A stretch of 52,112 nt of DNA from DATJJW01 sp035491935 (lineage in GTDB: Bacteria; Pseudomonadota; Alphaproteobacteria; ATCC43930; CGMCC-115725), in NCBI GenBank assembly GCA_035491935.1, contig DATJJW010000270.1, positions 1 through 52,112 on the forward strand, given 5' to 3'. This document shows positions 8,854 through 17,390 of this stretch, in pieces. The position numbers and the translations under genes are program-made. The notes under the pieces were generated by a model. That model worked only from the letters and a program-made list of their open reading frames with translations. It was not told where the DNA came from and did no database searches. The number at the start of each line of letters is the position of its first letter. Position 1 is the first letter of the stretch.

Positions 8854-9285
8854 ATGGCGATGTCCACCGGCGGGCCCGGTCCGATCAGGCGTCACGCCTA
8901 CCCTCAGAATGCGGAGATGAACGTCACGCCCTTCGTCGACGTCATGCTCGTGCTATTGATCATCTTCATGGTGGCGGCGCCTCTGGCCACGGTCGACCTC
9001 CCAGTCGATCTGCCGAAGGCCAGCACCAATACTGCCCCGCCAGCCGCCGACCCGATCTATGTCACGATCAAGCGGAACGGTACGCTGTTCCTGGGCGACA
9101 ATCCGACCGATGCCATCGCCCTCGCGCAGGCCGTCGACCAGGCGGCAAAGGGTGACCGCGAACGCCGTCTCTTCATCCGCTGTGACCGCCAGGCGAATTA
9201 CGGCGCGCTGATGGATGTCATGAACCGCCTGCAGAATGCCGGATATGTCAAATTCGGGCTCATTGCCGAAGATGCCGCGCCCTGA
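8854..9285 (+). CDS. exbD: ExbD/TolR-type biopolymer transport protein
   Basis: This 143-residue protein has one membrane helix. The family core NVTPFVDVMLVLLIIFMVAA carries the proton-binding aspartate (VDVMLV), followed by a periplasmic domain ending in the usual KFGLIAEDAAP region. It forms the ExbB-ExbD motor that drives TonB. The ATG at 8854 lies four bases after the exbB stop. An upstream in-frame ATG would place 15 extra residues inside exbB and is less likely. Its 3' end overlaps the tonB start by 14 bases. Confidence 0.92.
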   Translation: MAMSTGGPGPIRRHAYPQNAEMNVTPFVDVMLVLLIIFMVAAPLATVDLPVDLPKASTNTAPPAADPIYVTIKRNGTLFLGDNPTDAIALAQAVDQAAKGDRERRLFIRCDRQANYGALMDVMNRLQNAGYVKFGLIAEDAAP

Positions 9286-10033
9286 GACGGATCGGCAGTC
9301 TTTCGTCCTGCCGGCGATCCTCGTCTCGCTCGCGGCGCATGGGCTGTTGCTGGCTGCGATCCTGGCCATGCCGCATGCCGCCGTGCCCCCGGCACCACCT
9401 CTACAGATCGAGGTGTCGCTGGTAGCGCCACCGGCGCCCGCACCAGCCAAAGCCCTCCAAGCGGCCACGCCGCCGGGACCGAAACCCGAACCATCCCCTA
9501 CCCCGTCACCACCGGCGCCTTCACCTGTCGCCACAGCACTGCCGGCCTCTATAGGGCAACCACCCGATCCCGCACCAACGATACCCGCGCCACCCAAAAT
9601 GCGGCACATGGCCGCCCGGCCGCATGCATCGCCGCCGCCGCACCGTAAGCCGGCGCAGCCGGAGAAGAGGCCGGCCCAAACGCTCCCGGCCTCGGCCACG
9701 TCTGTGAGCGCTGCGCCAATCCGCCCCACGACGATCCAAGCCGCAGCGCCGGTCAGCACCGGAGTCAGCGCCCGGCCGATTTCCGGCCGCGAGCCACCCT
9801 ATCCGGAAAGCATGCTTGACAGCGGGCGGGAGGGCTCGGTCGATCTCGACTGCACGATCGAGACGGATGGGCGGGCGCGGGATTGCACGATGGTCGCCGT
9901 GCGCGGCGGCTATGCCTTCGGTAGCGCCGCCCAGGACTGGATCGGCCAGGTTCGCTACAGCCCCGCAACCGTGAACGGCAAGCCTGTCGAGACGCCCCAT
10001 CACCGCATCCATATCGTCTTCCGGCTGCAATAG
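9272..10033 (+). CDS. tonB: TonB energy-transducing protein
   Basis: This 253-residue TonB has a single N-terminal anchor (SFVLPAILVSLAAHGLLLAA, about residues 10-35). A long proline/alanine-rich periplasmic spacer with many KP and PAP elements follows (about residues 45-160). The C-terminal domain (about residues 170-253) contains SGREPPYPESMLDSGREGSV, the family YP-x5-G-x-G-V-type motif. It links the ExbB-ExbD motor to the outer-membrane receptor encoded first in the operon. The start ATG at 9272 lies within exbD, consistent with translational coupling. Another in-frame ATG at 9236 adds 12 residues but has weaker context. Confidence 0.9.
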   Translation: MPRPETDRQSFVLPAILVSLAAHGLLLAAILAMPHAAVPPAPPLQIEVSLVAPPAPAPAKALQAATPPGPKPEPSPTPSPPAPSPVATALPASIGQPPDPAPTIPAPPKMRHMAARPHASPPPHRKPAQPEKRPAQTLPASATSVSAAPIRPTTIQAAAPVSTGVSARPISGREPPYPESMLDSGREGSVDLDCTIETDGRARDCTMVAVRGGYAFGSAAQDWIGQVRYSPATVNGKPVETPHHRIHIVFRLQ

Positions 10034-10057
10034 GCCTGCGGGGCCCCGTTGATTTTC

Positions 10058-10091
10058 CTGCAATCGATCTTGCCGGCTTTGCGATTGGTTC
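10058..10091 (+). promoter_or_regulatory. 34-bp LysR-type element, copy 2 (before the phosphoesterase-MFS pair)
   Basis: This is the second copy of the element at 5695-5728, with TTGCCGG and TTTGCGATTGGTTC conserved and the GCAA-N6-TTGC inverted repeat preserved with a different centre. It sits in non-coding DNA 119 bp before the metallophosphoesterase start. TTGGTT (10086-10090 region) with an AT-richer CTAGATC about 17 bp later could be a weak activator-dependent promoter. Confidence 0.55.
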
Positions 10092-10210
10092 GCCCCGTCC
10101 GGCAGCGCTAGATCGAGATCCAGCCGGGTTGAATCAACTCAAAGCGGATCGGCCTCCAGGTCTGGCGGCAGCGGGAGCCGAAGTAGTTCCGAACACCCTG
10201 GGAGGGAAAA

Positions 10211-11083
10211 TTGAAGGTTGCCTTGATCGCGGACACGCACTTGGCCGAACGCGCCGCAGCTTTTGTCGGCAATTGGCAGGCGATCCGACTGTGGCTGGAG
10301 ACGACGACGCCAGATCTCATCATCCATCTGGGCGACATCACCGCCGATGGGCTGCACGACCCGAGCGAATTCCAGACGGCGGCGGCGGCGCTGCGCGACG
10401 TGTTCCAGCCGCTCCGCGTGCTGCCGGGCAACCATGATATCGGCGATGTGCCGGCTGCCGGCGGACCACTGGTCACGGATGACCGGCTGGCGGCGTATCA
10501 CGCCGCCTTCGGTGCCGATCACTGGAGCTGCGAGCTTGGGTGCTGGCAGCTGATCGGCCTGAACGCGCAATTGCTGGGCCATGGCGGCGAGGCGGAGGCG
10601 CAGCAGCTCGCCTGGTTCGAGGCGGCATTGGCGAGCCATGACGGCCCCCTCGGACTGATGCTGCACAAGCCGTTGCTGCCGGCTCCCGACGATAGCGCGG
10701 CGCCCAGGGAGCGCTATGTCCCAGGCCCCGCCCGCGACGCGCTGCTGACGCTGCTCGGCCGGCGAGACTGCCGCTTCGTCGTCTCCGGCCATACGCATCA
10801 GACCCACCGTTTCCGTCGCGACGGGATCGACCATGTCTGGGTCCCACCGGCGAGCTTCATCATTCCCGACCATCTGCAGGAACCGGTCGGGCGGAAGCTG
10901 GTCGGCCTCATGACACTCCATCTGGACGAGGTGGGGCCTTGCGGCAAAGCGGGCGAGCCGGAAGAACCCGGCTACCGTTTCGATGTCGTGACACCGGCCA
11001 GTGTCGTGTGCCACGACATCACGGATCATCTCCAGATCTATTCCCGCTCCATGGACCGGGTCGGTGGAGGCGAGGTGTCGTGA
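10211..11083 (+). CDS. Metallophosphoesterase (calcineurin-like, CpdA/class III PDE type)
   Basis: This 290-residue two-metal phosphoesterase without signal peptide is presumably cytoplasmic. All core motifs are visible in order: ADTH (D-x-H, about residue 7), GDITADG, GNHD, MLHKPLL and GHTHQTH. The pattern fits class III cyclic-nucleotide and glycerophosphodiesterase-like enzymes, so a phosphodiester or phosphomonoester is hydrolysed. The start is TTG at 10211, supported by GGGAGGGAAAA immediately upstream. The stop overlaps the start of an MFS gene by four bases, so the two are co-translated. Its control element is shared with the TonB operon, which suggests that it processes the imported ligand or a derivative. 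True cAMP hydrolysis (CpdA role) is an alternative. Confidence 0.85.
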   Translation: MKVALIADTHLAERAAAFVGNWQAIRLWLETTTPDLIIHLGDITADGLHDPSEFQTAAAALRDVFQPLRVLPGNHDIGDVPAAGGPLVTDDRLAAYHAAFGADHWSCELGCWQLIGLNAQLLGHGGEAEAQQLAWFEAALASHDGPLGLMLHKPLLPAPDDSAAPRERYVPGPARDALLTLLGRRDCRFVVSGHTHQTHRFRRDGIDHVWVPPASFIIPDHLQEPVGRKLVGLMTLHLDEVGPCGKAGEPEEPGYRFDVVTPASVVCHDITDHLQIYSRSMDRVGGGEVS

Positions 11084-12432
11084 GCCAGAACGCCGAGACA
11101 ATGGCGCCGGCACGGGCAGGGCAACGGCGCTTCGGGACATCCTATGGCTGGTATGTCGTGGCCGTGCTGGTCGTGGCTTACGCCTTCTCCTTCCTCGACC
11201 GACAGATCTTGAGCTTGCTGGTCGAGCCCATCAAGCACGACCTCGACCTCGACGACACGGAGGTCAGCCTGCTGCAAGGCTTTGCCTTCGCCTTGTTCCT
11301 GGCACTGGGCGGCGTGCCGATCGGGCGCTGGGTCGACAGCGGCCGGCGCGTCACCATCGTGGCCGCCGGCATCGCATCGTGGAGCCTGATGACCGCCGGC
11401 TGCGGCCTGGCCTCTGGCTTCGCCATGCTGCTTCTGTGCCGTATAGGTGTCGGCGTCGGTGAGGCGGCGCTGACGCCCTCGGCCTATTCCCTGATCGGCG
11501 ATTGCGTACCGCCAAGCCGTATGGGCCTGGCGATCGGTATCTTCAATATCGGCGTTTATCTGGGCATCGGCCTTGCACTGATCCTGGGCGGTGCCGTGAT
11601 CGCCGGGCTTGGCCATGCCAGCCTGACCTTGCCGTACGTCGGGTCCTTGCATGGCTGGCAGCTCACCTTCCTGGCCGTGGGTCTGCCCGGGCTCCTCGTT
11701 TCCCTATGGGTCGCCAGCCTCAGCGAGCCCGAGCGGCGCGGCCGGGCGGCGACCGTGCCGATGGCCCAGGTGCGTGCCTATTTCCGGACCAATGCGGCGA
11801 CCCTCGCCTGTCTCTATCTCGCCCTCGCCTGCACCGCCTTCATGTCCTACGCCTACAATGCCTGGGTGCCGAGCTTCCTGATCCGGACCTTTCACTGGAG
11901 CGTGGCGGAGGCCGGCCGCAGCTACGGGCTGAGCGTGCTGGCGGCGGGCACGGCCGGCGTATTGGTGGGCGGCGTACTCGGCGATTTCGTCTCGGCACGA
12001 CGACCGGATGGCAATCGCATGACCTTGCTCGCCGGGACCGCGATCATCGGCGCGGGCTTCACGGCCATCGCCCCGCTGATGCCGGATGGCCGCCTGGCGC
12101 TGGTGCTGGTTGCCTGCGCGACATTCTGTTCGACGGTCATCATCTCGACCGCACCCGCGGCGTTGCAGGAGATGATGCCGGCCCGCATGCGCGGCGTCGC
12201 CGCCGCCTGGGGCGTGCTGATCGTGAACCTGATCGGTCTGGGACTGGGACCGACCGCGATTGCCTTGGTTACGGACTATGTGATCGGCGACGAGCGGCAA
12301 ATCCGCTATGCGCTCGCCACCGTACCGGCCCTGGCACTGCTGGCGTCGGCCGGCTTCGCCTGGGCCGGCCGACGGCCTTTCCTCGACAGCCGCCGATCTT
12401 TCGTCCAGTTCGATCGCTCGATATCCACCTGA
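11080..12432 (+). CDS. MFS transporter, Spinster-like
   Basis: This 450-residue, 12-helix inner-membrane carrier has early FSFLDRQILSLLVEPIKHDL and VSLLQGFAFALFLALGGVPI segments. These, with IGVGVGEAALTPSAYSLIGD, are the hallmark of the Spinster-related MFS branch common in Alphaproteobacteria. The GTG at 11080 overlaps the phosphoesterase stop (GTGA). Longer in-frame starts run back over the phosphoesterase gene and lack support. Known Spinster proteins move lipids or lysophospholipids, but the bacterial relatives are mostly uncharacterised. Here it could import a phosphoesterase substrate or product across the inner membrane after TonB-driven outer-membrane uptake. Confidence 0.87.
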   Translation: MSQNAETMAPARAGQRRFGTSYGWYVVAVLVVAYAFSFLDRQILSLLVEPIKHDLDLDDTEVSLLQGFAFALFLALGGVPIGRWVDSGRRVTIVAAGIASWSLMTAGCGLASGFAMLLLCRIGVGVGEAALTPSAYSLIGDCVPPSRMGLAIGIFNIGVYLGIGLALILGGAVIAGLGHASLTLPYVGSLHGWQLTFLAVGLPGLLVSLWVASLSEPERRGRAATVPMAQVRAYFRTNAATLACLYLALACTAFMSYAYNAWVPSFLIRTFHWSVAEAGRSYGLSVLAAGTAGVLVGGVLGDFVSARRPDGNRMTLLAGTAIIGAGFTAIAPLMPDGRLALVLVACATFCSTVIISTAPAALQEMMPARMRGVAAAWGVLIVNLIGLGLGPTAIALVTDYVIGDERQIRYALATVPALALLASAGFAWAGRRPFLDSRRSFVQFDRSIST

Positions 12433-12470
12433 CGACGGCTCGAATTGCTGGGTGCTGCGAACGGGATGCG

Positions 12471-13475
12471 TCAGTTCTTGCTCAGCCCCAGCGTCTTCAG
12501 GACTTCGCGCGTCTCCTTGTCCTGGGCGATCAGGAACGCCCGGGCCTTGGTGCTGTCGAGATAGTAGTCGGTGAGCATTTCTTTCTTCAGCTCGTCCTGC
12601 CACAGCGGGTCGCGTACCGTCTTGGCGAAGACACCGTCCCAATAGGCGACCATCGCCGGGGTCAGATCGCCTGGCCCGGCGATGCCGCGCCAATTGGCGA
12701 AGACGACGTCGATCCCCTGTTCGCGCCAGGTCGGGACGCCCGCCATGATGCCGTCCATGCGTTTGGCCGAAGCGATGCCGACGCCGCGCATCGCGCCGGC
12801 CTTGATCTGCCCGGCAACGCTGGAGGCCGGTGCCATCAGCAGGTCGACATGGCCGCCCAGCACGGCGACCTGGGCCGCGGCCGAGCCGGTGAAGCCGACA
12901 ATGCGGACCTGACGCACGTCGATCCCCGCCTTCTGTAGAATGAGGCCGAAGGTGATCTCGTTTTGGCCGCCGACCCCTGACATGGCGACGGAGACGGATT
13001 TTGGATCTTTCTTCAGCCGGGCGATCAGATCGGTACCCGATTTCACCGGCGATGCGCTATTGACGAAGAAACCGATGTCATTGCTTTGCAGAATGGCCAA
13101 GGCCGTCAGGTCGGAGAACTGGATCGGGCTTACGCCGGAAACATGGTTGCTGATGATGAGATCGGACATCACCGCCATGTATTCGCCATTGCCGGTGTGC
13201 TGTTTGACATAAGCCCAGCCGAGCGCACCGAAGGCGCCGCTTTTGTTCAGCACCGTGACTGGTTCGTCGACCAGCTTCGATTGCTGCCAGACCCGCTGCA
13301 GAAGCCGGGCGACGATATCGAAGCCGGAGCCGGGCTCGCTGGGTGCCACGACCTGCACCGGATGCGACGGCGCCCAACCGGCGGCCGCGAATGTCCGCAA
13401 GGGTATCAGCGATAGCGCCGCGCCGCCTGCGATTTCCCTGACGAATTGCCGTCTGCTTCTTGCCTGCCCGGTCAT
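12471..13475 (-). CDS. Tripartite tricarboxylate transporter binding protein (TctC/Bug family), paralogue 1
   Basis: This 334-residue periplasmic solute-binding protein has a twin-arginine-like signal (ARSRRQFVREIAGGAALSL). The Bug fold shows VQVVAPSEPGSGFDIVARLL at the N-lobe, SGVGGQNE in the ligand loop and WREQGIDVVFANWRG in the C-lobe. I chose the ATG at 13475, preceded by AAGGCGG, over a start 24 codons upstream because the signal then begins normally. It is the last gene of an apparent SDR-TctC-lactonase-TctC operon and is clearly related to the binding protein at 14713-15723. Bug proteins bind carboxylates and related small molecules; the ligand here is unknown. Confidence 0.88.
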   Translation of the reverse strand: MTGQARSRRQFVREIAGGAALSLIPLRTFAAAGWAPSHPVQVVAPSEPGSGFDIVARLLQRVWQQSKLVDEPVTVLNKSGAFGALGWAYVKQHTGNGEYMAVMSDLIISNHVSGVSPIQFSDLTALAILQSNDIGFFVNSASPVKSGTDLIARLKKDPKSVSVAMSGVGGQNEITFGLILQKAGIDVRQVRIVGFTGSAAAQVAVLGGHVDLLMAPASSVAGQIKAGAMRGVGIASAKRMDGIMAGVPTWREQGIDVVFANWRGIAGPGDLTPAMVAYWDGVFAKTVRDPLWQDELKKEMLTDYYLDSTKARAFLIAQDKETREVLKTLGLSKN

Positions 13476-13553
13476 CGTTCCGCCTTTCTGGCACTTGGCC
13501 CGCGTCAAATGTTTTTGTTCAGAAATCCCCGTGTCGCACGTCCGCACCCATCG

Positions 13554-14699
13554 TCAAATCATCCCCACCCAGAACAGGTTGGCGGCGCCGACATCCACCG
13601 GATGACGCCGCACGAAATCGAGATGCCCGTTCTCCAAGATACGGAACACCGACAACCCGGCCGGCACCTCGCCATCGCGTGTCGGCATCGGCGCGACATG
13701 GGCGGCCACCAGCAGACGGCCATCCGGGGAAAGGGCGAAGGTCCGGCAATGGACGCCATGCGTCTCGGCATGCTGCACCGGGATCGGCTCGCCCGTTTCC
13801 GGCGTGATCCTGAACACGGCCAGGGTATTCTCACCGCCGGCGAAGACGCGCCGCCCCGCATCCGCTACGGTGCCGAAGGCCCGGTTCGCCACATAGACGG
13901 AGCGCCCATCGGGATGGACATGAATGGCGCTGGGGCGCTGTCCGGGGCCGGCGACACCCGCCAACGTACCGGTGCGATGGAGGGCCTGGGGCGACAAGGT
14001 CCCGCCCACAATGCCGAAGGTCTCAAGCGTGTTCTGCCTTTCCATCGCGAGATAGACCCAGGGCCGCGTCGGATGGAAATCCAAGTGCCGCGGTCCGAAG
14101 CCGTAGCCGCCATTCGGTGCCACCACCCCGGTTTCGGTCAACTGCCCGTCCTGGAAGCGGAATACCTGCAACCCGCCCGGATCCTCCGGACGATCTCCCG
14201 ACGCATCATTGCCCCGCGTCACCAGCACCACCAGACGTCCATCCGGCGCCACCTTGATCTGGTGGGGAAAAATCCGGGGCCGCACAGGCGTCGCCTGCTC
14301 GACTTCGCCGCCGAGCGTACCGTCGTCATGGATGCGGTAGACGCGCAGGCCCGCCGGGTTGCTGAATGCCGCCAGCAGGTATCTTGACCCGACATCGGTG
14401 CTGATATGGATCGGCCGCGCCGGCAAGGTCAGCGCAACGCCACGTGGCGCCGGCGTGCCATCTGCCGCCAACTGGAACGCGTGCAGGAAATGCCGCGTCC
14501 CCGCGGCGTCCCGGCCATTGCCGCCGCCGCCGCCGCTGTCGCTGCTCGCGACATACAGGAACTGGCGCGACGCATGCGGCCAGGCATACTGGATATTCGC
14601 CGGCAGGGTCGCAGCGCCCCTCCTCTCCAGGGATGCCGCCTGGATGTCGACGCCGTACCAGCGCAGCGATGGCCCGACCGCGGCGTAGAGCGTGGTCAT
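13554..14699 (-). CDS. Lactonase, seven-bladed beta-propeller (6-phosphogluconolactonase-like fold)
   Basis: This 381-residue protein of the YbhE/cycloisomerase-type lactonase family hydrolyses sugar-type lactones or related cyclic esters. Repeated blade motifs are visible: ISTDVGSRYLLAAFSN, IKVAPDGRLVVLVTRG, LDFHPTRPWVYLAMERQNTL, IHVHPDGRSVYVANRAFG and FALSPDGRLLVAAHV. No signal peptide is seen. It sits 13 bp after a TctC gene and in the same apparent operon as an SDR dehydrogenase, a classic dehydrogenase-lactonase pairing. A role in the pentose phosphate pathway is unlikely in this catabolic context with no zwf or edd. A pentono-, hexono- or other aldonolactone substrate is an inference. 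Confidence 0.85.
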   Translation of the reverse strand: MTTLYAAVGPSLRWYGVDIQAASLERRGAATLPANIQYAWPHASRQFLYVASSDSGGGGGNGRDAAGTRHFLHAFQLAADGTPAPRGVALTLPARPIHISTDVGSRYLLAAFSNPAGLRVYRIHDDGTLGGEVEQATPVRPRIFPHQIKVAPDGRLVVLVTRGNDASGDRPEDPGGLQVFRFQDGQLTETGVVAPNGGYGFGPRHLDFHPTRPWVYLAMERQNTLETFGIVGGTLSPQALHRTGTLAGVAGPGQRPSAIHVHPDGRSVYVANRAFGTVADAGRRVFAGGENTLAVFRITPETGEPIPVQHAETHGVHCRTFALSPDGRLLVAAHVAPMPTRDGEVPAGLSVFRILENGHLDFVRRHPVDVGAANLFWVGMI

Positions 14700-14712
14700 G
14701 GGCCGGCCGCCC

Positions 14713-15723
14713 CTAATCGTCGACCTTGGCGTAGCCCAGCGTCTTCATGATCGACAGCACCTGGGCATATTGCTTGGCCAGGAACACCTTCGACTGCGCG
14801 GCATTGTGGTAGAAATTCTCCAGATGCGCATTGTCGAGCTGCTGCAGCCAGCCTGGTTGCTGCACCATCTTGCCCAACACCCCATCCCAATATGCGACGG
14901 CATCGGCCGGCATGTTCTTGGGCCCGAATACGCCGCGCCAGTTGGTGAACACCGCATCCACCCCTTGTTCGCGCCAAGGCGGCAGGTCGGCCATGATGCC
15001 CTTCAGCCGTCCCTCCGATGCCACGCCGATCGCGCGCAGCGCCCCGGCCCTGATCTGGCCGATGGTGTTGGAAGCCGGTGAAACCAGCACCTCGACATGG
15101 CCGCCCTGGACCGCCGTCTGCGCATCGGCGGCGCCCGTGAAGCCAACCACCTTGAGCTTTGTCGGGTCGATACCCGCCCCCTTGGCCACCAATCCGAGGG
15201 CCACGCTGTTCTGGCCACCGACGCCGGAGGTCGCGATCGGCACCGAGGCCGGATCCTTCTTGAGCCGGTCGATCAGATCCTTGCCGGTCTTGATGGTGGA
15301 GCCCGGATAGACGGTGAAGACGATCTCGTCGCCCACCAGGATCGCCAGCGCCGTCAGATCTGTATAACGCATCTGGTTGAGGCCGTTGATGCGGTTGGTC
15401 AGCAGCAGCACCGACGCCATGGTGAGGTAATTGCCGCCGTTGGGATGCTGGTTCACATAGGTCCAAGCGAGCGCCGCACCCGCGCCCGGCTTGTTGATGA
15501 TGGTCGTCGGCGTGGTGACGAGCGAAGCCTCCTGCCAGACTTTCTGCATCATCCGCGCGGTGATGTCCTCGCCGCTGCCAGGCGTGTTGCCGACCACGAC
15601 CTCGACATGTCCGGCCGGCTTCCAGGCCGCCTGCGCTGCCATCGGCAGCAAGGTCCCCGCTGCCAAGCCCCCTACCGCCAAGCTGCCGACAAATTCGCGA
15701 CGGTTCATATCTGCCAAGGACAT
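14713..15723 (-). CDS. Tripartite tricarboxylate transporter binding protein (TctC/Bug family), paralogue 2
   Basis: This 336-residue periplasmic binding protein has a twin-arginine-type signal (NRREFVGSLAVGGLAAG). It shares with paralogue 1 the blocks PGSG-x-DI-x-AR, DLTALAIL, LKKDP-x-SV, SGVGGQN, VGFTG and WREQGVDAVFTNWRG, so the two are an old tandem-type duplication separated by the lactonase gene. The ATG at 15723 has GGGAGGAAG upstream; a start five codons earlier is possible. It probably delivers the substrate of the SDR and lactonase pathway to the single TctA-TctB pair encoded divergently. Confidence 0.9.
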   Translation of the reverse strand: MSLADMNRREFVGSLAVGGLAAGTLLPMAAQAAWKPAGHVEVVVGNTPGSGEDITARMMQKVWQEASLVTTPTTIINKPGAGAALAWTYVNQHPNGGNYLTMASVLLLTNRINGLNQMRYTDLTALAILVGDEIVFTVYPGSTIKTGKDLIDRLKKDPASVPIATSGVGGQNSVALGLVAKGAGIDPTKLKVVGFTGAADAQTAVQGGHVEVLVSPASNTIGQIRAGALRAIGVASEGRLKGIMADLPPWREQGVDAVFTNWRGVFGPKNMPADAVAYWDGVLGKMVQQPGWLQQLDNAHLENFYHNAAQSKVFLAKQYAQVLSIMKTLGYAKVDD

Positions 15724-15783
15724 CGTTCTTCCTCCCAAGTCATCATTCGTTTTTGTTTATTATTCTTGCACTGACGAGGACGC

Positions 15784-16560
15784 TTAGAAGGCGCTGCGGC
15801 CTCCATCGGCCGGGATGGCCGCGGCCGTGATCATCCGGGATTCGTCCGACGCCAGGAACAGCACGATGTTCGCCACATCGTCGGGGTCGCCGATCGAGAA
15901 CGGATAGGCTTCGGCCAGCATTTTCCGTTTCCTCTCCAGCGGGCTGTTCGGATCAGCCGCCAGGTTCTTCGCCGCATTGGATTGCGAGCGCTCCGTTCGC
16001 ACCGGGCCGCAGCAGATGACGTTCGCCCGGATGCCGGCGCGCGCATATTCCCCCGCGATGGCGCGGGTCAACGAGATCACCGCGCCTTTCGCGGCGACAT
16101 AGATATGTTTCGGCGCCGTACCGTTGAGCCCGGCCCAACTGCTCATGTTCACGATCGAGCCGCCGCCTTGGTGGACCATATGCGGGATCACGTGGCGGCA
16201 CGTCAGAAGCGTGCCGCGCACATCCACATCCATCGTCGGCTGCCAGAGCGCCATGTCCACTTCGGCGACGTTGGTATCGCCGCGCGCCGAGCCGCCGGCG
16301 CAGTTCACCAGCATGTCGATGCGCCCAAACCGATTCATTACCGTAGCGACGGCTTCCGCCACCGTTTCCTCGCGGGTGACGTCCATTGCCAGGGGCAATG
16401 CATCGCCGCCCGTCAGCTCCGCAGCCTCATGCGCCAGTCCCGAGTTGAGATCGCCGATCGCGACCCGCGCAGCTTCGCGTCCGAACGCAAGAGCCGATGC
16501 GCGCCCGATACCGGACCCGCCACCCACCACCAGCGCCACTTTCCCTGCGAGCCTGCCCAT
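15784..16560 (-). CDS. SDR-family NAD-dependent dehydrogenase
   Basis: This 258-residue classical short-chain dehydrogenase/reductase has the nucleotide loop VVGGGSGIGRASAL. An aspartate after beta-2 (IGDLNSG) favours NAD over NADP. NCAGGSARGD is the NNAG-equivalent, and a catalytic serine-tyrosine-lysine set is seen in MSSWAGLNG and YVAAKGAV. The substrate loop is followed by the usual ADGGRSAF end. The ATG at 16560 is chosen because the SDR fold begins there; a longer start 33 codons upstream adds an unrelated leader. As first gene of the minus-strand operon with a lactonase, it probably oxidises a cyclic sugar-type alcohol to a lactone. Confidence 0.87.
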   Translation of the reverse strand: MGRLAGKVALVVGGGSGIGRASALAFGREAARVAIGDLNSGLAHEAAELTGGDALPLAMDVTREETVAEAVATVMNRFGRIDMLVNCAGGSARGDTNVAEVDMALWQPTMDVDVRGTLLTCRHVIPHMVHQGGGSIVNMSSWAGLNGTAPKHIYVAAKGAVISLTRAIAGEYARAGIRANVICCGPVRTERSQSNAAKNLAADPNSPLERKRKMLAEAYPFSIGDPDDVANIVLFLASDESRMITAAAIPADGGRSAF

Positions 16561-16883
16561 GTGCCCCCGCGAGTTGGACGATCCGGGTTTTCCCGTTGAA
16601 CGCCGAAGCGGATTGGATGATAGCGGTTTCCGATAAGGCTGAGAACCGCCGATTTGCATTCATTATGATTTATAGGTAATGCCCGCATACCATGCTACGC
16701 TCAACCCTATCGAGGATCCAGGCGTTTTATGGCCCAGGAGACAATTCCGGCCGAAGGCATTTTGCCTTGCATGGCCGAGATAAATGAATTCAAATACTTC
16801 GGCCGACCCATGAAAGCCGGCCAATAAGCTACGGGATCCGGGGCATGGCCGGTATCCGTGACGAACGGATGAAGGGGGGAATT
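16561..16883. promoter_or_regulatory. Divergent control region between SDR operon and tctBA, with two GntR-type sites
   Basis: This 323-bp non-coding stretch must drive both operons. TTGCATTCAT at 16654-16663 and ATGAATTCAA at 16784-16793 are one-mismatch copies of the ATG(A/C)ATTCAT motif found near the gntR gene. The longer string TGCATTCATTAT (16655-16666) recurs exactly at 21076-21087. An AT-rich stretch around 16655-16680 could hold a promoter for either strand. GGGGGGA just before 16884 is the tctB ribosome site. I see no convincing gene here. Confidence 0.55.
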
Positions 16884-17369
16884 ATGACGAACTACGTCCT
16901 CGCACTCTGCGCGGCCGTCGGTGCGGTACTCTATCTCTTCGCGACCAGCCAATTGCCCCAAGGCGGGGTTGGCGATCCGCTCGGTCCCAAGGCATTCCCT
17001 TATCTCGTCGGCGTAGGATTGTTGCTTTCCGCCGCAGTCATGGCGTTTGAAACCCGTAAGCGGCGTATGGCCGCGACGGCCCTGCAGCCGCCTGCATCCG
17101 ACCCGGCCGAGTTCGAGCCTTCGATCGAGCCACGCGCCCGCCGCATGCTCGTCGCCATGGCGGCCTGGACCCTGGTCTATTACGTGGCCTTCGAGCCGGC
17201 AGGCTACGTCTTGGCGACCGCGGTCTATCTTATCGGGCTATTGAGTGTCCTCAATCGTGGCCGTTGGATAGTCAACCTTGCCGTGACGTTGGGCTTCACC
17301 GTCGTCTCATACATCGTCTTCGCCAAGCTGCTGGGGGTGGCGCTGCCCAGCGGCGTGCTCGGCGTCTGA
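16884..17369 (+). CDS. tctB: Tripartite tricarboxylate transporter small membrane subunit (TctB family)
   Basis: This 161-residue protein has four predicted membrane helices: NYVLALCAAVGAVLYLFATS, FPYLVGVGLLLSAAVMAF, MLVAMAAWTLVYYVAFEPAG and LAVTLGFTVVSYIVFAKLLG. The GYVLATAVYL segment after helix 3 is typical of the family. The DPLGPKAFPYLVGVG motif near the N-terminus is a TctB hallmark. The ATG at 16884 follows a strong GGGGGGA. It lies 21 bp before tctA. With TctA it forms the ion-driven inner-membrane carrier that accepts ligand from TctC-type binding proteins. It is the only tctB in the window. Confidence 0.9.
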   Translation: MTNYVLALCAAVGAVLYLFATSQLPQGGVGDPLGPKAFPYLVGVGLLLSAAVMAFETRKRRMAATALQPPASDPAEFEPSIEPRARRMLVAMAAWTLVYYVAFEPAGYVLATAVYLIGLLSVLNRGRWIVNLAVTLGFTVVSYIVFAKLLGVALPSGVLGV

Positions 17370-17390
17370 CCGGCCGGACGGAGACACCGC

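Noticed and set aside
13554..14699. Pentose-phosphate 6-phosphogluconolactonase
   Set aside because: The fold is right, but there are no zwf, edd or gnd neighbours; the operon holds a dehydrogenase and transporter binding proteins, so a catabolic lactonase is more likely.
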